Positions 1-5,473 of a stretch of DNA of 7,053 bases are shown here, one piece after another (position 1 is the stretch's first letter; each line of letters opens with the position of its first letter). The stretch comes from Bacteroidales bacterium UBA5206. GTDB taxonomy: Bacteria > Bacteroidota > Bacteroidia > Bacteroidales > Tenuifilaceae. The translations under genes were made by a program, and so were the position numbers. The stretch covers positions 1 through 7,053 of the forward strand of contig DHVO01000230.1 in NCBI GenBank assembly GCA_002412705.1, read 5' to 3'. The notes under the pieces are model-generated. The model saw only the letters and a list, made by a program, of their open reading frames with translations, searched no databases and was not told where the DNA came from.

Positions 1-18
1 ATCAGCCTTTAACCTTAC

Positions 19-942
19 ATGAACAAGAACTTACTAAACAACACCATATTCCTCGCCATTGTTGCGAGCACATTGTGGGCAACCGCATTTGTTGGTATCA
101 AGATAGGGTTAAGGTACTCTGCTCCGCTTCAGTTTGCAGGCATCCGCTTTTTCCTTTCTGGGTTGATGATTATTCCCATTATCCCAAATCTGCGTGAAAA
201 GTTAAAGGCCATTCCCGATAGCTTTGGAAAGATTGTCCTTGTGGGCTTTATCCAAACATTCCTTCAGTATGCCGTTTTTTACAGTGGGGTTAACCTTGTT
301 CCAGGCGCTTTGGGTGCTATGGTAATTGGAGCCGGACCGCTGTTTGCTGTGTTGGTGGCGCATTTCTTTATGCCAAACGATAGGCTAACCCTTAATCGCA
401 TTGTTAGCGTGGCCATTGGTTTAACTGGGGTTATTGTAATTAGCTTGGGCAGAAATAAGATAGGTGGTGCTGGCGATTTGGTTGGTCTTGGTGTTGTGCT
501 CCTTATTGCAAACAATATAATTGCTGGGTTTGGGAATGTTATTGTTGCCCGCGATAGTAAAAATATTCCCCCGCTGGTACTTAGCTCATTCTCCATGATT
601 ATTGGAGGTATAATGCTTTTCCTTGTGGGTATTGCATTTGAGGGCTACCGCTCGGGGCCATTCCCTGCCGAGTATTTTGGCGCTTTAGCGTGGCTTAGCT
701 TTTTATCGGCGGCAGCAATTTCCATTTGGTACACGTTGCTAAAGCGTCCCGGCATTAAGGTGTCGGAACTAAACATGTGGAAATTCATTATTCCTGTGCT
801 AGGTGCTATTCTTAGCTGGATTATCTTGCCCAATGAGCATCCAACCCTTGTTGCCATTGTGGGTATGATGCTGGTTGGCGTTGCTCTGGTCATTCTTGGC
901 CTTAATGGAAAAATAGAGAAGTGGAGGAATAGGCTAGGTTAG
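19..942 (+). CDS. EamA/DMT-superfamily membrane permease
   Basis: This 307-residue inner-membrane protein belongs to the drug/metabolite transporter superfamily (EamA type), which exports or imports small metabolites. The substrate cannot be told from sequence. About ten hydrophobic segments are visible, near residues 9-28, 36-54, 70-90, 96-118, 126-144, 152-176, 185-207, 219-240, 252-272 and 277-295. They form the usual two five-helix EamA repeats. Family hallmarks are the N-terminal LWATAFVGIKIG segment, the P-LQ-AGIRF segment opening helix 2, and the FIIPVLGAILSWIILPNE segment in the second repeat, equivalent to the family's P-v-----lgE. A lysine/arginine-rich tail (KIEKWRNRLG) follows the last helix, as is common. 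The length is normal and no frameshift is seen. The ATG at 19 is the natural start; only 18 bp lie upstream, so promoter and operon partners are outside the window. No convincing terminator follows the stop. Confidence 0.93.
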   Translation: MNKNLLNNTIFLAIVASTLWATAFVGIKIGLRYSAPLQFAGIRFFLSGLMIIPIIPNLREKLKAIPDSFGKIVLVGFIQTFLQYAVFYSGVNLVPGALGAMVIGAGPLFAVLVAHFFMPNDRLTLNRIVSVAIGLTGVIVISLGRNKIGGAGDLVGLGVVLLIANNIIAGFGNVIVARDSKNIPPLVLSSFSMIIGGIMLFLVGIAFEGYRSGPFPAEYFGALAWLSFLSAAAISIWYTLLKRPGIKVSELNMWKFIIPVLGAILSWIILPNEHPTLVAIVGMMLVGVALVILGLNGKIEKWRNRLG

Positions 943-980
943 ATACTAGATTTTAGATGTTATACGAGTCAATGTGTATA

Positions 981-994
981 GCCTCATCTGAGGC
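981..994. repeat. Short inverted repeat after the permease gene
   Basis: GCCTCA and TGAGGC form a perfect 6-bp inverted repeat around a 2-base centre, in practice a 5-bp stem with an ATCT tetraloop. It lies 38 bp after the permease stop codon. No T-run follows directly, so it is a weak terminator candidate at best and is recorded only as an inverted repeat. Confidence 0.4.
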
Positions 995-1035
995 CGAAAT
1001 AAATTGTTTTGTGTATATTCTTTAACCCTCTTTCC

Positions 1036-1084
1036 TTTAACGTTTAACTTTTCACGTTTAACTTTTCACGTCTCACGTCTCACG
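1036..1084. repeat. Nested tandem repeat (14-bp x2, then 7-bp x2)
   Basis: The unit CGTTTAACTTTTCA occurs twice head to tail (1041-1054 and 1055-1068). The related 7-mer CGTCTCA then occurs twice (1069-1075 and 1076-1082), followed by a further CG. The hexamer TTTAAC also appears at 1021, 1036, 1043 and 1057, so the array fades out leftwards. It is wholly intergenic, between the permease and the GH3 operon. Low-complexity arrays built from C-G-T-T-T-A-A-C / C-G-T-C-T-C-A words look like non-coding filler repeats. I infer slippage-type expansion; no function is evident. Confidence 0.75.
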
Positions 1085-1120
1085 ATTTAATACAAAATAG
1101 CTGTCCAACCAATTGCCCAT

Positions 1121-1153
1121 TTCGTTATCTTTAACCAGTACGGGTTATATTTG
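1121..1153 (+). promoter_or_regulatory. Putative Bacteroidota-type promoter for the GH3 operon
   Basis: TATATTTG at 1146-1153 matches the Bacteroides -7 consensus TAnnTTTG at all fixed positions. TTCG at 1121-1124, 21 bp upstream, is a 3-of-4 match to the -33 TTTG. A start site about 7 bp downstream would give a leader of roughly ten bases before the ATG at 1170. The match is seen directly; promoter activity is inferred. The -7 word is short enough to occur by chance a few times in 7 kb. Confidence 0.4.
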
Positions 1154-1165
1154 GTAAAATTTTAC
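1154..1165. promoter_or_regulatory. 12-bp perfect palindrome before the GH3 start
   Basis: GTAAAATTTTAC is a perfect palindrome lying between the putative -7 element and the start codon at 1170. It would cover the expected transcription start site. It could be an operator or simply AT-rich sequence; no regulator is encoded nearby to link it to. Confidence 0.25.
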
Positions 1166-1169
1166 GCTA

Positions 1170-2696
1170 ATGCCTATAGTAAACTCAATTATAAGCTGGC
1201 TAAACACCAAGCGGCTTCATCAGATAGAGCTTTTCCGTCGATTCCCATACGAGGTACAACGCGAAACTCTAACAAAGCTCCTACAGCGTGCCGCTGAAAC
1301 TGAGTACGGCAAAAAGTACAACTTTGCCAGTATAACTACCATCGAGGAGTTTCAACGCGCAGTTCCCATTATCGACTACGAAGGGGTAAAGTCCTATGTG
1401 GAGCGGCTTCGTAGCGGCGAGCAGAACATACTGTGGCCATCGGAGATAAAGTGGTTTGCCAAATCAAGCGGAACAACAAGCGATAAGAGCAAGTTTATTC
1501 CCGTTAGCAAGGAGGCTCTTGAGGATTGCCACTTTCGCGGGGGCAAGGATGTGATGGCTATTTACACGCAGCGCAATCCCGAAACCGAAATATTTTCGGG
1601 AAAGGGGTTAACCCTAGGCGGTAGCCATCAGATAGATAACTTTAGCACCGAGAGCTTCTACGGCGACCTATCGGCAATTCTAATTGAGAATATTCCTTGG
1701 TGGGCCGATTTTATGCGTACCCCAAGCCAAAAGGTTGCTCTTATTCCCGAGTGGGAGGAAAAGTTGGATAAGCTCACAAAAGAGGCCATTAAGGAGAATG
1801 TTACCAGTATTGCTGGCGTTCCATCGTGGAATTTGGTGATGATTAAGCACATTCTCAATTACACGGGCAAAAGTAACCTGTTAGAGGTGTGGCCAAACCT
1901 TGAGCTGTTTATGCATGGCGGGGTAAGTTTTACCCCATACCGCGAGCAGTTTAAAAAGGTCATCCCTTCCGACAAGATGAACTACATGGAAACTTACAAC
2001 GCATCGGAAGGTTTCTTTGGGATACAGGACGACCCAAAATCGCAGGGAATGCTCCTAATGCTGGATTATGGTATCTTCTACGAGTTTATTCCTGCCGAGG
2101 AGGTGGGCTCTGCAAATCCAACCGTTCTTAGTGTTCGCGATGTGGAGGTGGGGCGCAACTATGCCATGCTAATTAGCACCAACTCTGGTTTGTGGCGTTA
2201 CATGATTGGCGATACCGTAATGTTTACCTCCCGCTTCCCTCATAAAATAGTTATAACAGGTCGTACCCGCCACTTTATTAATGCCTTTGGCGAGGAGGTT
2301 ATTGTTGATAATGCGGAGCGTGCGCTAAGCATTGCCTGCGAGAAAACCCATGCGCACATTAGCGAGTACACTGCTGCCCCAATATTTATGGGCGATGATG
2401 CCAAAGGTGCTCACGAGTGGCTAATTGAGTTTGAGCGTGAGCCTACCGATTTGGAGTTCTTTGCCCAAACCCTTGATAATGCGCTGTGCACAATTAACTC
2501 CGACTACGAGGCAAAGCGATACAAGGGGATAACCCTATCGCCACCCGTGGTTAGGAGCGTTGCACCCGAAACTTTCTTTACTTGGATGCGTGAGCGGGGC
2601 AAGCTGGGTGGCCAGAATAAGGTGCCACGTCTATCAAACTCGCGTGAGTATGTTGAGGCTCTTGTCCAAATAGATAAAAGGCTAAAAGGGTTGTGA
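1170..2696 (+). CDS. GH3-family acyl-adenylate/amido synthetase
   Basis: The 508-residue cytoplasmic protein belongs to the GH3 family, which is in the ANL adenylating superfamily. Plant members activate a carboxylic acid (auxin, jasmonate) with ATP and then join it to an amino acid. Bacterial homologues, common in Bacteroidota, have largely unknown substrates. All ATP-binding motifs are present. The phosphate loop is SSGTTSDKSKFIP at about 99-111, the ETYNASE block is at 274-280, and WRYMIGDTV is at 342-350 with the ribose-binding aspartate D348. The hinge-like TGRTRHFINAFGEEV follows at 363-377. The C-terminal domain contains the conserved GKLGGQNKVPRLS block at 477-489. The length matches bacterial family members and no key motif is missing, so the enzyme should be active. 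The ATG at 1170 gives the typical family N-terminus, with no Shine-Dalgarno. The stop codon overlaps the GTG start of the next gene, so the two are co-transcribed and probably translationally coupled. The specific acid and amine substrates are unknown. Confidence 0.93.
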   Translation: MPIVNSIISWLNTKRLHQIELFRRFPYEVQRETLTKLLQRAAETEYGKKYNFASITTIEEFQRAVPIIDYEGVKSYVERLRSGEQNILWPSEIKWFAKSSGTTSDKSKFIPVSKEALEDCHFRGGKDVMAIYTQRNPETEIFSGKGLTLGGSHQIDNFSTESFYGDLSAILIENIPWWADFMRTPSQKVALIPEWEEKLDKLTKEAIKENVTSIAGVPSWNLVMIKHILNYTGKSNLLEVWPNLELFMHGGVSFTPYREQFKKVIPSDKMNYMETYNASEGFFGIQDDPKSQGMLLMLDYGIFYEFIPAEEVGSANPTVLSVRDVEVGRNYAMLISTNSGLWRYMIGDTVMFTSRFPHKIVITGRTRHFINAFGEEVIVDNAERALSIACEKTHAHISEYTAAPIFMGDDAKGAHEWLIEFEREPTDLEFFAQTLDNALCTINSDYEAKRYKGITLSPPVVRSVAPETFFTWMRERGKLGGQNKVPRLSNSREYVEALVQIDKRLKGL

Positions 2697-3481
2697 TAAA
2701 ACAAATTGGTATAAGCGTACTTGCATTCCTTGCGTTGGGCGTTAGTTACGCTTACGCGCAGGATGCTGCCGTTTATGTGGATAAGTTGGGCGGTGTATGG
2801 GCAACATCATCAAGTGGGGTTTATAAATACACCCCGGAGCTAAAGCCCATTTCGGCGCCGTATGTGGCCTTTGCTAATGGTGTACCTACCTATATCGATG
2901 TTACAGACCCGCTCCGCGTGCTTGCCTTTTACTCCACAAGCAAAACCGCAGTGCTGCTAAACTCGGAGCTAAGCCCAATATCAGCAGCAATATCTTTGCA
3001 GGCTGAAACTGCTAACCCGCAGCTTATTTGCCGTTCGGGAAAAGGTGGCTTTTGGCTGCTGGATGCCTCGGTATCAAAGTTAGTTTCCCTTAATGCCTCG
3101 TTTAAGCGCGAGGGTGTTTCCATTCCTTTGTCAGCATCCATTCTACCACTAGGAGCCGAGCCCCTTTTTATGCAGGAGCAAAAGGGCGTGGTGTACATTG
3201 GTTATCGTGGGTTTGGTATAGTTGCCTTTGATGCCTTTGGGAAGCTGCAAAACGTTTACAGAGTAAATTTGCAGGGCCAGTTTTGTATGTACAAAGGCGG
3301 TTTCCTATTTGTTACAATCGGTGGTATAATGGTTTACCGATTCTCCAATGAGCAAGTAGAGCCGCTTATTGGGAGTTCATCCTCATTTCCAGCTTATTTT
3401 AAAGGAGAAATCCTTTTGTTTGCTGATGGCGTAATTTCCGTTAGCCAAAATTCTTCTGTTGGGTTCTTGGTTGGGGAGTAA
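2693..3481 (+). CDS. Secreted hypothetical protein, probably beta-propeller-like
   Basis: The 262-residue protein has a clear Sec signal peptide: a hydrophobic core at about residues 5-19 with likely cleavage after AYA at 22, before Q23. No lipobox cysteine is present, so it should be periplasmic or exported rather than a lipoprotein. The mature part is beta-rich with repeated short blade-like phrases such as YVDKLGGVWATSSSGVYKY (28-46), GFWLLDASVSKLVSLN (119-134) and GIVAFDAFGKL (175-185). This resembles Bacteroidota propeller-like hypotheticals; the fold assignment is inference. The start is GTG at 2693, overlapping the GH3 stop as GTGA. No in-frame ATG upstream of the signal peptide is available, so GTG is the only start that keeps the signal sequence intact. 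The overlap suggests the protein is made together with the GH3 enzyme, although one is cytoplasmic and the other exported. A terminator follows 30 bp after the stop. No enzymatic motif is visible. Confidence 0.82.
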   Translation: MIKQIGISVLAFLALGVSYAYAQDAAVYVDKLGGVWATSSSGVYKYTPELKPISAPYVAFANGVPTYIDVTDPLRVLAFYSTSKTAVLLNSELSPISAAISLQAETANPQLICRSGKGGFWLLDASVSKLVSLNASFKREGVSIPLSASILPLGAEPLFMQEQKGVVYIGYRGFGIVAFDAFGKLQNVYRVNLQGQFCMYKGGFLFVTIGGIMVYRFSNEQVEPLIGSSSSFPAYFKGEILLFADGVISVSQNSSVGFLVGE

Positions 3482-3496
3482 ACTTTTGTATTTTTA
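3467..3496 (+). promoter_or_regulatory. Weak candidate promoter for the deoxynucleoside kinase
   Basis: TATTTTTA at 3489-3496 matches five of the six fixed positions of the Bacteroides -7 element TAnnTTTG, and TTG at 3467-3469 is spaced 19 bp upstream. If used, transcription would start just before the hairpin at 3512-3526 and the kinase transcript would carry that hairpin in its leader. The match is imperfect and could be chance. Confidence 0.2.
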
Positions 3497-3511
3497 ACTA
3501 CGCAAAATAAT

Positions 3512-3532
3512 GGGAGTTAAGCTCCCTTTTTT
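3512..3532 (+). terminator. Rho-independent terminator of the GH3 operon
   Basis: GGGAG (3512-3516) pairs with CTCCC (3522-3526) around TTAAG, with one possible extra T-G pair, and six T residues follow directly at 3527-3532. The stem is short but GC-rich and sits 30 bp after the stop at 3481. It ends only 20 bp before the kinase ATG, so it also lies where the kinase leader would be. Confidence 0.65.
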
Positions 3533-3552
3533 AATTTACAAAACTCATTACC

Positions 3553-4167
3553 ATGCATATAGCAGTTGCGGGAAATATAGGGTCGGGTAAAACCACCCTA
3601 ACAAGGCTTTTGTCTAAGCACTACGGCTGGATTCCTAATTACGAGGATGTGGACGATAATCCATATCTGAATGATTTTTATGAGGATATGCAGCGCTGGA
3701 GCTTTAACCTGCAGATATATTTCCTTAACAGCCGCTTTAATCAGGTAGTTGATATTAGGCGTAGCGGGAAAGATGTAATTCAGGATAGAACCATTTATGA
3801 GGATGCGCATATCTTTGCGCCCAACCTTCACGATATGAGTTTGATGTCCACCCGAGACTTTAATAACTACAAGAGCCTGTTCATGCTGATGACCTCGCTT
3901 ATTCAGCCACCCGATTTGCTAATCTACCTAAGGGGGTCAATATCTACCCTGGTTGGGCAAATTCAGAAACGGGGACGCGAGTACGAGAAGAACATCCGCA
4001 TTGACTACCTGCAGCGCCTTAACGAGCGTTACGAGGCATGGATTGAGGGTTACAAGGAGGGTCAGATGCTTATTGTTGATGTTGATAATCTGAACTTCTC
4101 CGAGCGTCCAGAAGATTTACGTTACGTAATCAATAAGATTGACGCGCTAATTCACGGATTGTTTTAA
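3553..4167 (+). CDS. Deoxynucleoside kinase (deoxyadenosine/deoxyguanosine kinase type)
   Basis: This 204-residue cytoplasmic enzyme transfers a phosphate from ATP to the 5'-hydroxyl of a deoxynucleoside, the first step of deoxynucleotide salvage. The P-loop is GNIGSGKTT at 7-15, with K13 contacting the phosphates. The acidic segment NYEDVDDNPYL (29-39) supplies the catalytic E31. Q54, within FNLQIYFLNSRF, is the expected base-contacting glutamine. QDRTIYEDAHIF (77-88) is the DRS-like motif, with D78 and R79 and a threonine in place of serine. The lid region KRGREYEKNI at 139-148 carries the arginines that close over ATP. The length is standard for bacterial dAK/dGK-type kinases. Purine deoxynucleosides are the best guess from the family, but some Bacteroidota members accept pyrimidines, so specificity is open. 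The ATG at 3553 is followed at once by the first strand of the Rossmann fold and has no Shine-Dalgarno. A strong terminator lies downstream, so the gene is probably monocistronic. Confidence 0.93.
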   Translation: MHIAVAGNIGSGKTTLTRLLSKHYGWIPNYEDVDDNPYLNDFYEDMQRWSFNLQIYFLNSRFNQVVDIRRSGKDVIQDRTIYEDAHIFAPNLHDMSLMSTRDFNNYKSLFMLMTSLIQPPDLLIYLRGSISTLVGQIQKRGREYEKNIRIDYLQRLNERYEAWIEGYKEGQMLIVDVDNLNFSERPEDLRYVINKIDALIHGLF

Positions 4168-4177
4168 AGTGTGATAC

Positions 4178-4191
4178 GGAGATTTATCTCC
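4178..4191 (+). repeat. Small hairpin after the kinase stop codon
   Basis: GGAGAT and ATCTCC form a perfect inverted repeat 10 bp after the kinase stop, in practice a 5-bp stem with a TTTA loop. It is not followed by a T-run, and the stronger terminator begins just downstream at 4195. It may protect the 3' end of the transcript; the role is inferred. Confidence 0.4.
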
Positions 4192-4194
4192 CTT

Positions 4195-4223
4195 AAAAAG
4201 TCACCCAAAAGGTGGCTTTTTTT
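4195..4223 (+). terminator. Rho-independent terminator of the deoxynucleoside kinase
   Basis: AGTCACC (4199-4205) pairs with GGTGGCT (4211-4217) with one G-T wobble around loop CAAAA. An A-run (4195-4199) precedes the stem and a T-run (4217-4223) follows it, so A-T pairs lengthen the stem. The flanking A and T runs could give some termination on the opposite strand too. It is a textbook intrinsic terminator 27 bp after the stop. Confidence 0.85.
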
Positions 4224-4284
4224 GTGTGTATCGGTGATTTATAGGTTATTTAAAATCCGTTGCTCCTAGCATAACGATGGAAGC

Positions 4285-4318
4285 AAAAGAAAAGAGGCCT
4301 AGATATTTCCTAGGCCTC
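4285..4318 (-). terminator. Rho-independent terminator of the minus-strand membrane protein
   Basis: A perfect 9-bp stem, GAGGCCTAG (4294-4302) with CTAGGCCTC (4310-4318), encloses a 7-base loop. Read on the minus strand it is followed by TTTTCTTTT (4293-4285). It begins 12 bp beyond the stop codon of the gene ending at 4331. Together with the terminator at 4195-4223 it separates two convergent transcription units. Confidence 0.88.
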
Positions 4319-4330
4319 AGGAAAGGGATT

Positions 4331-4810
4331 CTATAAATTTTTAAGAAGCGTTAAGAACTCGTCCATGTGCTCCTGAGCAAATGACTGGATAAATGCAAAG
4401 GCAGGAACCAGAAGGAGGGTGCTAATAAGAAGCCCCTTTCCAATATCCTCAAATTTTCGCTCATTAAGGAGTTTGAAAAGAATCCATGCTACGTTAGCCG
4501 TTATTATAATGTGGGTTATTTGAGCAAAAATGTTTGCTTCATTCCACGGCATAACAAAAAGTCCCATTGTGCCATAGTAGTAAAGCGGAAGTAATGGAAT
4601 GGCCAAAAATAGGTCTCTTTTTGTGATGAGGTGTAGAGTAAAGCAAACCACATGAATAATTATTGCAAAGGAACAGGCATTAAATACAAGCCATTTTAGA
4701 ATGCTCAATTTTAGAATGTCTGTGAAGAAATAACCGCTATTTAATAACGCAACAAGAGCTAATGCTGAAAGAATAATCCCTGTTATCTGACTTTTGTTTA
4801 TCGAACTCAT
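4331..4810 (-). CDS. Hypothetical integral membrane protein
   Basis: The 159-residue protein is not one I recognise. It has four to five hydrophobic segments, at roughly residues 8-25, 38-62, 68-88, 97-115 and 126-145, with short loops and a charged LNERKFEDIGKG stretch before the last helix. This is the layout of a small inner-membrane protein. No catalytic motif, metal-binding cluster or transporter signature is visible. The reading frame stays open upstream to an ATG at 4882, but the added 24 residues (VQNSVWRYAKLLYY and so on) look like untranslated leader. MSSINKSQ, from ATG 4808-4810, is a natural cytoplasmic start just ahead of the first helix, so I chose it. There is no Shine-Dalgarno, as is usual for this phylum. 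A strong terminator follows the stop. The gene is isolated: it faces the kinase convergently and has a 317-bp inverted-repeat-rich region upstream. Confidence 0.7.
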   Translation of the reverse strand: MSSINKSQITGIILSALALVALLNSGYFFTDILKLSILKWLVFNACSFAIIIHVVCFTLHLITKRDLFLAIPLLPLYYYGTMGLFVMPWNEANIFAQITHIIITANVAWILFKLLNERKFEDIGKGLLISTLLLVPAFAFIQSFAQEHMDEFLTLLKNL

Positions 4811-4861
4811 AATTGTAGTTTTTGTAATTACGTAATAGAGAAGTTTAGCATATCGCCATAC

Positions 4862-4880
4862 GCTGTTTTGAACAAACAGC
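4862..4880. repeat. Inverted repeat, 7-bp stem
   Basis: GCTGTTT (4862-4868) and AAACAGC (4874-4880) are perfectly complementary around a 5-base loop. On the minus strand the hairpin lies about 50 bases upstream of the ATG at 4810, inside the presumed leader. No T-run follows on either strand, so it is not an intrinsic terminator. Confidence 0.6.
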
Positions 4881-4950
4881 ACAACATGTTACCCCCTTGC
4901 AAAGAAGATAGATAGCAGATTCTTATTGTATGGATATGCAAAGAGAAACC

Positions 4951-4973
4951 TGTTTGGAAGAGGAATCCAAACA
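4951..4973. repeat. Inverted repeat, 8-bp stem
   Basis: TGTTTGGA (4951-4958) and TCCAAACA (4966-4973) pair perfectly around a 7-base loop (AGAGGAA on the + strand). There is no adjacent T-run. It is the second of a series of hairpins in this intergenic region and may be part of a folded RNA read from the minus strand. Confidence 0.6.
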
Positions 4974-4978
4974 AGAGC

Positions 4979-5005
4979 ATTAGCCTGCGGTTTCTGGAGG
5001 CTAAT
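4979..5005. repeat. Inverted repeat, 8-bp stem with a competing partner
   Basis: ATTAGCCT (4979-4986) pairs perfectly with AGGCTAAT (4998-5005) across an 11-base loop. A second AGGCT at 5007-5011 could compete for the same left arm, so two mutually exclusive stems are possible. The competition is read from the sequence; any switching role is inference. Confidence 0.55.
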
Positions 5006-5010
5006 TAGGC

Positions 5011-5020
5011 TGTAATTACA
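5011..5020. promoter_or_regulatory. TGTAATTACA palindrome with a second near-copy at 4823-4832
   Basis: TGTAATTACA is a 10-bp perfect palindrome. The same word with one change (TGTAATTACG) occurs at 4823-4832, 12 bp upstream of the membrane-protein start codon, where it overlaps another palindrome, ATTACGTAAT (4827-4836). Paired sites like this can be operators, but AT-rich palindromes also arise by chance. Confidence 0.2.
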
Positions 5021-5063
5021 AATTTAAGTACAGTTCTCAATTTTGAGGGGGTTTGTTTCGCTG

Positions 5064-5071
5064 CAAATGTA
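5064..5071 (-). promoter_or_regulatory. Putative -7 promoter element for the membrane-protein gene
   Basis: Read on the minus strand this is TACATTTG followed by CAG, a full match to the fixed positions of TAnnTTTG. No TTTG is found 19-21 bp upstream; the nearest TTG is only 14 bp away (5086-5089 complement). It lies in the gap after the zinc-ribbon genes and would drive the gene at 4331-4810 through a leader of about 245 bases. Confidence 0.33.
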
Positions 5072-5127
5072 GAAAAAAGAAATATCAAGTATTCCTTATT
5101 AGAAAGATGTCTTTTAGGATTTTAATT

Positions 5128-5448
5128 CTATTTCTCTTCTATATCTTCAAAAATATCAAGACTCAATAGTGCTGCATAAAGAGTAACAAAAAGCAATACA
5201 TTAAGTACCCAGTACCATAGCAAGTTCAAGTTAAGCAAAGGCATAATTGCTTTGTCCATACTACCAAGAGTTAAAAATAGTAGGGTTGGGAGCAATACAA
5301 TATTTAAACGCCTTTTTCTATTGATTTTAAGCGGCAACTGGCATTTTGGGCAGTTTCTGGGTTGCTTGTAAGAGGCGAGCAACGCCGTTTTAACGTAATC
5401 TAATGCTGGATATTTGTACCCGCACTTTGGGCATATTCTTGTTTTCAT
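5128..5448 (-). CDS. Small zinc-ribbon membrane protein (paralog B)
   Basis: The 106-residue protein opens with a zinc ribbon: CPKC with C6 and C9, then CPKC with C33 and C36, expected to hold one zinc ion. A basic KINRKRR stretch (41-47) follows, then two hydrophobic helices at about 48-63 and 74-96 and an acidic tail (DIFEDIEEK). The ribbon should sit in the cytoplasm next to the membrane. The layout recalls the small CxxC-x20-CxxC membrane proteins described in Firmicutes, but that link is from memory and function is unknown. It lies 25 bp downstream of its paralog at 5474-5803 on the same strand, so the two are very probably one operon. The ATG at 5448 matches the paralog's start exactly, MKTRICPKCGY against MKARTCPKCGY, which fixes the start. 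No clear terminator follows the stop. Confidence 0.78.
   Translation of the reverse strand: MKTRICPKCGYKYPALDYVKTALLASYKQPRNCPKCQLPLKINRKRRLNIVLLPTLLFLTLGSMDKAIMPLLNLNLLWYWVLNVLLFVTLYAALLSLDIFEDIEEK
5384..5448 (-). repeat. 65-bp direct repeat, copy 2 (5' end of paralog B)
   Basis: This block matches 5739-5803 at 59 of 65 positions, including an unbroken 28-bp identity at 5384-5411. It encodes the first 21-22 residues of the zinc-ribbon proteins. Beyond it, the two genes align only at protein level. Confidence 0.85.
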
Positions 5449-5473
5449 TGTATTTTTTTAGAAATTCTGCTAA

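Larger units (their letters stand above)
4811..5127. other. 317-bp intergenic region rich in inverted repeats, no convincing ORF
   Basis: No protein-like ORF is visible here on either strand. The region holds four perfect inverted repeats: 4862-4880 (7-bp stem), 4951-4973 (8-bp), 4979-5005 (8-bp) and 5036-5047 (5-bp). It also holds two copies of TGTAATTAC (4823-4831 and 5011-5019) and a minus-strand TACATTTG promoter-like word at 5064-5071. If that promoter is real, the membrane-protein gene would have a structured 5' leader of about 245 bases. No known riboswitch consensus was recognised by eye. Confidence 0.55.

Noticed and set aside
279..893. Two minus-strand open frames within the permease gene
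   Set aside because: Both are antisense to a well-supported EamA permease and have proline/threonine-rich compositions typical of shadow frames.
1041..1084. CRISPR-like array
   Set aside because: The repeats are directly adjacent with no unique spacers, and the units are only 14 and 7 bp.
2929..3198. 89-codon minus-strand frame inside the exported protein gene
   Set aside because: It is antisense to a gene with a clear signal peptide and operon context, and shows no recognisable protein features of its own.
4811..4882. N-terminal extension of the membrane protein to an ATG at 4882
   Set aside because: The extra 24 residues do not look like a signal or helix start. They cover one of the perfect hairpins (4862-4880), and the ATG at 4810 gives a natural N-terminus before the first helix.
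5081..5127. Terminator after the zinc-ribbon operon
   Set aside because: AAAGACATCTTT (complement strand) forms only a weak AT-rich stem without an adjacent T-run at the correct place; the T-rich stretch nearby is too far from it.
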